From: Pseudomonas sp. URMO17WK12:I11
GTDB taxonomy: Bacteria; Pseudomonadota; Gammaproteobacteria; Pseudomonadales; Pseudomonadaceae
Direction of reading: 5' to 3'
Assembly (NCBI RefSeq): GCF_007677725.1
Contig: NZ_VEDF01000001.1
Location: forward strand, 389,457 to 453,456
DNA length: 64,000 nt
The translations under genes were made by a program, and so were the position numbers. The notes under the pieces were generated by a model. The model was not told the DNA's origin and made no database searches. It was given only the letters and a program-made list of their open reading frames with translations. This document shows, in pieces, positions 56,976 through 64,000 of the stretch (positions are counted from its first letter, which is position 1; every line of letters starts with the position of its first letter).

Positions 56976-57173
56976 ATGGCCAAAGATGTGGAAAACCCCT
57001 GCGTCTCGCTGTGCCAGCTCAACAGCGAGATGTGCGTCAGTTGCGGACGCACACGCGAAGAAATTCGCAAGTGGCGGGGCATGAAGCGTCCGGAGAAAAT
57101 GGCGACCGTGCAAAAAGCCGCCGAGCGCATGAAAGCCCTGGGCAAGCACAAGAAGAAAAAGAAAAAACGCTAA
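56976..57173 (+). CDS. DUF1289 small cysteine protein
   Basis: 65 residues from ATG at 56976. Four cysteines in CVSLCQLNSEMCVSCGRTREE, the DUF1289 pattern that probably binds iron-sulfur or zinc, and a run of lysines at the C-terminus (KHKKKKKKR) suited to RNA or membrane contact. 73 bp after proQ. Confidence 0.8.
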   Translation: MAKDVENPCVSLCQLNSEMCVSCGRTREEIRKWRGMKRPEKMATVQKAAERMKALGKHKKKKKKR

Positions 57174-57189
57174 AGTTGCTTTCCCCCGG

Positions 57190-58389
57190 TCACACCGCCG
57201 CCAATAACCCACCAAGCACACCACTGCCGATCACCACCAGCCAGGCAGGTATCTTCCACGCCATCAATGCCACCAGCGCCACCAAGGCCCAAGCGAAGTC
57301 GGCAGGTGCGTGAATGGCGCTGCTCCAGACCGGCTGATAAAGCGCGGCCAGCAGCAGGCCGACCACAGCGGCATTGACGCCCTGCAACGCCGCTTGGCTG
57401 CGGCGGCTACGACGCAGGGCCGCCCAGAAGGGCAACGCGCCCATCACCAAGAGAAACGACGGCGCAAAGATTGCGAGCAGACACACCACGCCTGCGGTCC
57501 AGCCGCCTGTCCCAAGGTCCATCGCAGCGCCTAGATACGCCGCGAACGTGAAGAGCGGCCCTGGCACCGCCTGCGCCAGGCCATACCCCGCCACGAACAC
57601 ATCGTTATTCAACCAATCCGGCACCACCTCGGCCTGCAGCAGCGGCAGCACCACATGACCGCCACCGAACACCATGCTGCCCACGCGATAGAACGCAGCC
57701 GCCATGGCCAGCAATGGGCTTGACGACAGTGCGTGCAAAAGCGCCAACCCCACCAGCAGCGCGACGAACGCACCCAGCCACAGCACGCCCGTGCGACGCT
57801 TGATGCCGATGTGCAGCGGCGCATCGCTGTCTTCATGCTGCGGTTTGAGCAGCAAAAAGCCGAGCAACGCGCCAGCAGCGATGACCCCCAGCTGAGCCAA
57901 TGCGCACGGCATCCACAGCACCAGGCAGGTCGCGGCCGCCATCAGTGAAAGGCGCGCGGCATCAGGGCACAGCGTGCGCGCCATGCTCCACACCGCCTGA
58001 GCCACAACCGCCACGGCCACCACCTTCAAGCCGTGCACCACGCCGTCCGGCACCACAGCGCCATAATGCGTGATGCCGACGCCGGCGATGATCATCAGCA
58101 ATGCCGAGGGCAAGGTGAAGCCCAGCCAGGCGGACAGCGCGCCGGCGTAGCCGCAACGGGTGAAGCCTAACGCCATCCCCACTTGACTGCTGGCCGGACC
58201 CGGCAGAAATTGGCAGAGCGCGACCAGTTGCGCATAGCTGCTGTCGCTCAGCCAACCTCGCCGCCCCACGAACTCGTCGCGAAAATAGGCAAGGTGCGCA
58301 ATAGGGCCGCCGAAGCAGGTCAGCCCCAGGCGCAGGAAGATCAGAAACACCGGCCAAGGGCCTTGGCCTGCTTCGCGTGGCTTACTCAC
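57190..58389 (-). CDS. chrA: Chromate ion transporter ChrA
   Basis: 399 residues; start is GTG at 58389, which overlaps the end of the hxlR gene by 8 bp. Two similar six-helix halves with CHR-family signatures: FLRLGLTCFGGPIAHLAYFR with FLPGPASSQVGMALGF, and FYRVGSMVFGGGHVVLPLLQ with GYGLAQAVPGPLFTFAAYLG. CHR transporters export chromate, or in many bacteria take part in sulfate/other oxyanion balance. The upstream HxlR regulator likely controls it. Confidence 0.9.
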   Translation of the reverse strand: MSKPREAGQGPWPVFLIFLRLGLTCFGGPIAHLAYFRDEFVGRRGWLSDSSYAQLVALCQFLPGPASSQVGMALGFTRCGYAGALSAWLGFTLPSALLMIIAGVGITHYGAVVPDGVVHGLKVVAVAVVAQAVWSMARTLCPDAARLSLMAAATCLVLWMPCALAQLGVIAAGALLGFLLLKPQHEDSDAPLHIGIKRRTGVLWLGAFVALLVGLALLHALSSSPLLAMAAAFYRVGSMVFGGGHVVLPLLQAEVVPDWLNNDVFVAGYGLAQAVPGPLFTFAAYLGAAMDLGTGGWTAGVVCLLAIFAPSFLLVMGALPFWAALRRSRRSQAALQGVNAAVVGLLLAALYQPVWSSAIHAPADFAWALVALVALMAWKIPAWLVVIGSGVLGGLLAAV

Positions 58390-58849
58390 GATCTGCGACC
58401 ATCGCGTCGACCAGCACCCGATGACAGTCCTCAGGGCGCAATGCCTTGCCCGCGCGCGAGCGCACAGTCAGCGCCTCGACCGGTTCGCCGGCGGCATTGT
58501 CGACCAGCATGGAACGACGCTCCCCAGTGTCGAATAAAAAACGCTCGCCCCACTGGCGCAAGCTGATGACGATCGCAAAGGCTGCGCGCCCCCTGTCGGT
58601 CAGCACGTACTCCTTGTAGGCGCTGCCATCGGACGCTGGGTGTATCTCGAATACGTCGAGCGCGACCAAAGCCTTGAGCTTGACGGCCAGGATGTTCTTG
58701 GCTACGCCGAGGCGCTTCTGAAATTCGTTGAACCGGCGTACGTCGTCGAAGGCTTCGCGCAAGATCAGCAACATCCAACGATCGCCGATCGCCTCCAAGG
58801 TACGCGCCACTGGGCATTCGCTGCGCGCCAGCAGGTGCTGTCTGGCCAT
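58382..58849 (-). CDS. HxlR-family winged-helix regulator
   Basis: 155 residues. HxlR domain with the redox-type Cys12 in RSECPVARTLEAIGDRWMLL and wing (DVFEIHPASDGSAYKEYVLT). These dimers sense oxidants or small electrophiles through the Cys. It is translated together with chrA (8-bp overlap) and is divergent from the MFS gene at 58990, across 140 bp, so it probably controls both. Confidence 0.9.
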   Translation of the reverse strand: MARQHLLARSECPVARTLEAIGDRWMLLILREAFDDVRRFNEFQKRLGVAKNILAVKLKALVALDVFEIHPASDGSAYKEYVLTDRGRAAFAIVISLRQWGERFLFDTGERRSMLVDNAAGEPVEALTVRSRAGKALRPEDCHRVLVDAMVADRE

Positions 58850-58929
58850 GGTTTGCTACCTGTCGATCTGCGGACTGGAAGGTGGAGAGCGACGACAGCG
58901 CGCCAAGCTCGCCGGTTGCATTTAACAAC

Positions 58930-58973
58930 CTGGTTTGCTAGAACGCAATCAACCGGTTTCTTTTTAAAACCAG
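58930..58973. promoter_or_regulatory. Divergent HxlR/MFS control region with inverted repeat
   Basis: CTGGTTT (58930-58936) and AAACCAG (58967-58973) flank a third GGTTT (58954-58958 region), upstream of the MFS start and downstream of the hxlR start. HxlR dimers bind such symmetrical sites; inferred only. Confidence 0.4.
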
Positions 58974-58989
58974 TATCAAGGACGACTCG

Positions 58990-60207
58990 ATGAGTTCCAC
59001 CAATCAAACAGCACAGTCAATCGACAGTGGGCATATCCGCAACTGTGTCTTAAGCCGTCGGCAGACGTTCATCTTTGCCGTCACTTGCGCATTGGCAGTC
59101 GCCAATGTGTACTTCGCCCAGCCGCTATTGCAGTCGATGGCCGACAGCCTGTCGGTGCCCAGTGCCACGATCGGTGTGATCGTCACCGCCACCCAGGCGG
59201 GCTACGCCTTGGGGCTGGTGTTCATCGTGCCCCTGGGTGATCTGCTCAACCGCAACAGGCTGATCATCGGTCAGATGCTCCTGTGCGCAGTGGCGCTGGG
59301 CGCGGTCGGCCTTGCCCAGACATGGGGCTTGCTGCTGGCGGCCATGCTGCTGGTGGGGTTGATGGCCGTGCTGGTACAGGTGATCGTCGCCTACGCGGCG
59401 ACATTGGCCAGCCCCGAGCAACGCGGCGAGGTGGTCGGCAGCGTGACCAGCGGGGTAGTGCTGGGCATCTTGCTGGCGCGTCTGGTATCTGGCGTGCTGG
59501 CGGACCTGGCGGGCTGGCGCAGTGTCTACTTCGCCTCAGCGCTGATGATGTCGGCGATGGCCGTGGTGCTGTGGCGAACCCTGCCTGAAGCCGATACGCC
59601 GCGTGCCAGCGCGGGTTATCTCACCCTGCTGCGCTCGATGCTGCAGTTGCTCGTGCACGAACGAACGCTGCGTCGACGCGGGCTGTTGGCCCTGCTCAGT
59701 TTTGCCGCGTTCAGCGTATTGTGGACGGCGATGGTGTTACCGCTCAGTGATCCGGCACTCAGTCTTTCGCATACGCAGATCGGCCTGTTCGGCCTGGCCG
59801 GTCTTGCCGGAGCGCTGGCTGCGGCGCGGGCGGGACGGTTGGCCGACCGCGGCCAGGGCAGTCGCACGACCGGGTGGGCGTTGTTGCTGCTGACCCTGTC
59901 ATGGCTGCCCAGTGCCGGGCTGCACAGTTCGTTGCTGGCATTGCTCGTTGGCGTGGTGCTGCTGGATTTCGCCGTCCAGGCTGTGCACGTGACCAACCAA
60001 AGCCTGATACTGGCCGCGCGCCCCGACGCGCACAGCCGTCTGGTGGGCGCCTACATGTGCTTCTATTCCCTGGGCAGCGGGCTGGGGGCGGTTGCGGCAA
60101 CCCACGCCTACGCTTACTCGGGTTGGCCGGCGGTCTGCGCGCTGGGGGCGATCATCAGCGCGACAGCCTTGTCGTACTGGTTGTGGCTTGAACGGCGCGC
60201 TGGATGA
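58990..60207 (+). CDS. MFS drug/metabolite exporter (first of two paralogues)
   Basis: 405 residues, AAGGA before the ATG, twelve helices. VANVYFAQPLLQSMADSLSV, GYALGLVFIVPLGDLLNRNR and AYAATLASPEQRGEVVGSVT are the exporter subgroup motifs (DHA1/YnfM-like). The paralogue at 61777 shares the same blocks. Divergent from HxlR, so it may be induced by the compound HxlR senses. Confidence 0.88.
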   Translation: MSSTNQTAQSIDSGHIRNCVLSRRQTFIFAVTCALAVANVYFAQPLLQSMADSLSVPSATIGVIVTATQAGYALGLVFIVPLGDLLNRNRLIIGQMLLCAVALGAVGLAQTWGLLLAAMLLVGLMAVLVQVIVAYAATLASPEQRGEVVGSVTSGVVLGILLARLVSGVLADLAGWRSVYFASALMMSAMAVVLWRTLPEADTPRASAGYLTLLRSMLQLLVHERTLRRRGLLALLSFAAFSVLWTAMVLPLSDPALSLSHTQIGLFGLAGLAGALAAARAGRLADRGQGSRTTGWALLLLTLSWLPSAGLHSSLLALLVGVVLLDFAVQAVHVTNQSLILAARPDAHSRLVGAYMCFYSLGSGLGAVAATHAYAYSGWPAVCALGAIISATALSYWLWLERRAG

Positions 60208-60309
60208 CGCCTGCATCGCGCCCCATGCACCCGGTAAGTGCCGCTTGCCATACACGCGCAATACCCCCTAGATTCGCTACGCATGGATCAAGCAATCAGA
60301 GGCTATGGA

Positions 60310-60762
60310 ATGGCACTGCAACTCAGACAGGCCGAGGTGGCTGATCTTCCCGCCATCTACCGCGGCGAAGAGCATTACATCCGCACATGGGAGCCTGCCC
60401 ATGAGGCAGCCTGGCGCAGCGAACTGGGTCGTCACCTGACGCGCTGGGTCGAGCACTTCAACCAACTGAAAATCGCCGTGGTCGATGATCGATTCGCCGG
60501 GTATTCACTGTGGGTGCCCGATGGCGCCTGCGCCGAGTTGTGTACCCTGCATGTCGACCCAGCGTTGCGCAGGCAGGGCGTGGGCACTGCGCTGTTGCAC
60601 GCCTACCGGCGCGATGCCGGGCTGCAAGGCTTCACCCAGCTGCGCCTGAACGTGCGCCCCGACAACCCTGCCAGCTACCTCTATCAGAAAGCTGGATTCG
60701 TCTGGGTCGGGCTTACTGCGCGAGGCTATCGAACCTACGAGCGCTCGACGCTAATTCCCTGA
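60310..60762 (+). CDS. GNAT N-acetyltransferase
   Basis: 150 residues from ATG at 60310, seven bases after GAGG. Motif A CTLHVDPALRRQGVGTALLH and RLNVRPDNPASYLYQKAGF. The start MALQLRQAEVADLPAIYRGE is usual for small acetyltransferases; substrate unknown. Confidence 0.85.
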   Translation: MALQLRQAEVADLPAIYRGEEHYIRTWEPAHEAAWRSELGRHLTRWVEHFNQLKIAVVDDRFAGYSLWVPDGACAELCTLHVDPALRRQGVGTALLHAYRRDAGLQGFTQLRLNVRPDNPASYLYQKAGFVWVGLTARGYRTYERSTLIP

Positions 60763-60771
60763 ACGAAAGCC

Positions 60772-60832
60772 AGGTGGCACAGGATCACTGTCTCTTTCAG
60801 CGTGACAGTAAATCCTGTGCCAACCTATTTTT
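60772..60832 (+). terminator. Long terminator hairpin after the GNAT gene
   Basis: AGGTGGCACAGGAT (60772-60785) pairs with ATCCTGTGCC-A-ACCT (60812-60826, one bulge), inside which ACTGTC/GACAGT forms a second stem; T5 follows at 60828. Large and strong. Confidence 0.8.
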
Positions 60833-60899
60833 GTGATCCATCACTGACAGTAAAGTGGATTCATCGCACACAGGCAGATAAGCCTCAAGGAGACGAATC

Positions 60900-61622
<723 letters not shown>

Positions 61623-61776
61623 GGGCAGGCGCTGAGGATTGTGCTGGCGCTGGCAGGTTTGCGACCTGTTTGGCGCAGCGCGCGCAACTGTATTGCTCGA
61701 CACGGGTATTCCAGCAACCGGCCGCCAGGCTTAGGCTTGCACGCAAATCCCTTCAACCTCACTCGGAGGCGTCGCG

Positions 61777-62991
61777 ATGTCCGCGAGCAACCCTGAAGTC
61801 CTGGCATCATCCCCAGCGCACAGCGGCACCACGCCAGTGCTGTCCAACACCCTGGTCATCTTTCTGGCCTTCTGCTGCGGCGCCGTGGTCGCCAACCTGT
61901 ATTACGCCCAGCCTATCGTCGAGCTCATCGCCCCCAGCATTGGCCTGTCCCCCGAGCACGCCAGCCTGATCGTCTCGCTCACCCAGTTCGGTTATGCCGC
62001 CGGCCTGTTGTTCCTGGTGCCGCTGGCCGACCTCGCGGAGAACAAGCGCCTGGTGATCGGCTTGACCTTGCTGGTCGCTGTATTTCTCGCCGCCGCCGGC
62101 CTGGCCGAGGCGCCCTCGCTATTCCTGATCGCCTCGCTGATGATCGGGCTGACCTCGGTCGCGGTGCAGATCCTGGTGCCCCTGGCAGCGCACATGGCGC
62201 CCGAGAGCAGCCGCGGTCGGGTCGTGGGCAACATCATGAGCGGTCTGCTGCTGGGTATTCTGCTGGCCCGTCCGGTGGCCAGCGTGGCGTCCGAGTACAT
62301 TGGCTGGCGTGGCGTGTTCTTCAGCGCCGCGCTGCTGATGCTGGTGATCGCCGCGCTGGTAGCCGTCTTGCTGCCCCAGCGCAAGCCCAGCCACCACACC
62401 GGTTATCCGCGCCTGATCGGCTCGGTGTTCAAGCTGGCCAGGCAATACCCCGTATTGCGCGAGCGCTCGCTGTATCAGGGCCTGTTGTTCGCAAGCTTCA
62501 GTTTCTTCTGGACGGTGGCACCGATCGAACTGATCCGCCATTACGGATTCAGCCAGAACGGTGTGGCCCTGTTTGCCTTGGTCGGCGCCGTGGGTGCCAT
62601 CGCAGCGCCGATCGCCGGGCGTCTGGCCGATGCCGGCCACGGTCATGCCAGCACACGGGTGGCGCTGCTCATGGCCCCTACTGCCTTGTTGGTGGGCGGC
62701 CTGCCAGGGCTAGGCTATCTGGGCCTGGTGATCGCTGCGGTGGCGTTGGATTTCGCCGTGCAGATGAACATGGTGCTTGGCCAGCGCGAGGTCTATGCCC
62801 TCGATCCGCACAGCCGGGCACGCCTGAATGCGGTGTTCATGACCAGCATCTTCGTCGGCGGCGCGTTGGGCTCGATGCTCGCCAGCCCCCTTTACGAGAA
62901 CCTCGGCTGGGCCACCACCAGCTGCGCTGCGGCTATCATCCCGGCACTGGCGCTGGTGATTTTCCTCGCCAAACACGGCATCAAGCGCTGA
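61777..62991 (+). CDS. MFS drug/metabolite exporter (second paralogue)
   Basis: 404 residues, CGGAGG before the ATG, twelve helices. VANLYYAQPIVELIAPSIGL, GYAAGLLFLVPLADLAENKR and RGRVVGNIMSGLLLGILLAR are the same blocks as the exporter at 58990, so the two are paralogues. It is followed on the same strand by a LysR regulator (27 bp), which may control it. Confidence 0.88.
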   Translation: MSASNPEVLASSPAHSGTTPVLSNTLVIFLAFCCGAVVANLYYAQPIVELIAPSIGLSPEHASLIVSLTQFGYAAGLLFLVPLADLAENKRLVIGLTLLVAVFLAAAGLAEAPSLFLIASLMIGLTSVAVQILVPLAAHMAPESSRGRVVGNIMSGLLLGILLARPVASVASEYIGWRGVFFSAALLMLVIAALVAVLLPQRKPSHHTGYPRLIGSVFKLARQYPVLRERSLYQGLLFASFSFFWTVAPIELIRHYGFSQNGVALFALVGAVGAIAAPIAGRLADAGHGHASTRVALLMAPTALLVGGLPGLGYLGLVIAAVALDFAVQMNMVLGQREVYALDPHSRARLNAVFMTSIFVGGALGSMLASPLYENLGWATTSCAAAIIPALALVIFLAKHGIKR

Positions 62992-63018
62992 CAATCGACT
63001 GCTGGAGAGACCGCTCCG

Positions 63019-63945
63019 ATGATCACCAGCAGAGTTGCACAGATGGATAAGTTTCTGGCGTTGAACATGTTCGTGGAAACCGTGCGCTGCGGCGGCTATT
63101 CGGCCGCCGCGCGCAAGCTGGGCCTGGCGACCTCGTCGGTGGCGCGGCAGGTGGCGGCGTTGGAAGCCGAGCTGGGCGTCACGCTGATTACTCGCAGCAC
63201 CCGACAGAACCATCCGACCGACCAGGGCCGGGCGTACTTCGACAACGCCGTGGCCATCCTCGACGCGCTGGCCAGCGCCGATAGCCTGGTCACCGACAGA
63301 GGCAGCGAGGCCAAAGGCAAGCTGCGGGTCAGCGTGCCGGTCGAATTCGGTCGCCGGGTGATAGCACCGCACCTGGGTGATTTCCTTGCTCGCCACCCTG
63401 CGCTGGAGGTGAGCCTGAACCTCAGCGATGAACGGGTCGATCTGTTCAGGGAGCCCGTGGACCTGGCCATCCGCCTGGGCTCCACGGTATCGAGCGACGA
63501 TGTGATCTGCGCGAGCCTGGGTCACTTCCAGCGTTGGCTGGTGGCGAGCCCGGCGTACCTGCACCGCCAGGGCACGCCCCACCAGCCCGACGAGCTGGCG
63601 CACCATGCCTGCCTGCGCTTCGACTACGGCGGGCCGATGAAGCACTGGCAGTTCAGCGTCGACGGGCAGTGCGTGGCAGTCGCGGTGCAGGGCCGAATGC
63701 TCAGCAACAACGCCGATGTGCTCAGGCAGGCGGCCGTCGCAGGGCAGGGCGTGGCCTTGCTGGCCGATTGGCTGGTGGCCGACGATGTGCAACACGGCCG
63801 CCTGCTGCGCGTGCTGCCCGAGCATGCCGTCGCGCCCGCTGCCGTGGATGCGTCGATCAATCTCGTGTACCTGCCGATCAACCGGGAATCCTCCCGGATC
63901 AAGGCCTTCTCGCAGTTCATCAAGGGTCTGCTAAGCGCTGCCTAG
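63019..63945 (+). CDS. LysR-type regulator
   Basis: 308 residues as listed from ATG at 63019 (GGAGAGA about 11 bases upstream); the usual start of such proteins, MDKFLALNMFVETV at 63043, has no ribosome site, so the true start is uncertain. HTH VETVRCGGYSAAARKLGLAT then SSVARQVAALEAELG; effector domain LRVSVPVEFGRRVIAPHLGD. Likely regulator of the preceding MFS gene. Confidence 0.88.
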   Translation: MITSRVAQMDKFLALNMFVETVRCGGYSAAARKLGLATSSVARQVAALEAELGVTLITRSTRQNHPTDQGRAYFDNAVAILDALASADSLVTDRGSEAKGKLRVSVPVEFGRRVIAPHLGDFLARHPALEVSLNLSDERVDLFREPVDLAIRLGSTVSSDDVICASLGHFQRWLVASPAYLHRQGTPHQPDELAHHACLRFDYGGPMKHWQFSVDGQCVAVAVQGRMLSNNADVLRQAAVAGQGVALLADWLVADDVQHGRLLRVLPEHAVAPAAVDASINLVYLPINRESSRIKAFSQFIKGLLSAA

Positions 63946-63966
63946 CAGACCCCAGGGTGGCAAGGT

Positions 63967-64000
63967 TCAGGCCACCGAGGCCTGACGCTGCACGCGCACG
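63967..64000 (-). CDS. Possible 3' end of a minus-strand gene leaving the window
   Basis: A minus-strand frame entering from the right edge ends at TGA (63967-63969) with residues VRVQRQASVA. Too short to identify; gene ends convergent with the LysR gene are consistent with the 21-bp gap. Confidence 0.3.
   Translation of the reverse strand, partial: VRVQRQASVA

Overview
The window reads as chromosomal DNA of a Pseudomonas, most likely the P. putida group. Coding density is high, GC-rich codon use is even, and many proteins are typical of that group: a MvaT-family silencer, a CsrA/Rsm regulator, bacterial topoisomerase IB, DUF1654, a YceH-like protein, a CapB-type cold-shock protein and the thrS-infC-rpmI-rplT-pheS-pheT-ihfA block. 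I see no insertion sequence, prophage, CRISPR array or rRNA. It looks like core chromosome with some accessory metabolic clusters.

Layout. 1-6.9 kb: the 5' part of a soluble PAS-PAS chemoreceptor, a PL7 alginate lyase-like gene behind a LexA-like box, a PEGA-type lipoprotein, a very acidic small protein facing a DoxX gene, tRNA-Leu, a MvaT-family protein and a PAS histidine kinase. 6.9-12.7 kb (minus strand): csrA, topoisomerase IB, modABC behind a ModE box, nitronate monooxygenase and two small conserved genes. 12.8-20.1 kb (plus): a lipoprotein, a tsdB/tsdA-like dihaem cytochrome pair (thiosulfate dehydrogenase), galU, gor, and ahpC-ahpF. 20.1-26.7 kb: YceH-like protein, SstT, NhaR, small lipoproteins, TerC, a C39-like lipoprotein that has lost its catalytic residues, and a PuuB/PauB-like amine oxidase. 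26.9-30.4 kb: two near-identical tRNA-Val(GAC) units, a SPOR lipoprotein, a stand-alone RelA/SpoT-type HD hydrolase, DUF1654 behind a second LexA-like box, a GNAT enzyme and periplasmic asparaginase/glutaminase. 30.7-37.6 kb: rbsBACRKD followed by a secreted nucleoside hydrolase, which together look like a nucleoside-to-ribose-5-phosphate route. 38-46.8 kb: small stress/secreted proteins, then the translation block thrS to ihfA plus a MerR gene. 46.9-53.6 kb: tRNA-Pro, a 56-residue membrane protein, then a LysR/hydrolase pair divergent from an SDR-MFS-split transketolase operon. 53.7-64 kb: DUF2254, GNAT enzymes, ProQ, DUF1289, HxlR-ChrA, two paralogous MFS exporters, a pirin and a LysR gene.

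The most interesting signals are regulatory. The thrS leader contains two stem-loops that look like tRNA-Thr anticodon arms. Two LexA-like palindromes share an identical flank in front of unrelated genes. A perfect 20-bp palindrome lies inside a lipoprotein promoter, and a Mo-box precedes modABC. On the metabolic side, the candidate systems are the tsdBA-like pair, the periplasmic nucleoside hydrolase fused to the ribose regulon, and an unassigned SDR/MFS/split-transketolase pathway. I made all calls by reading the sequence; none has been checked against a database.
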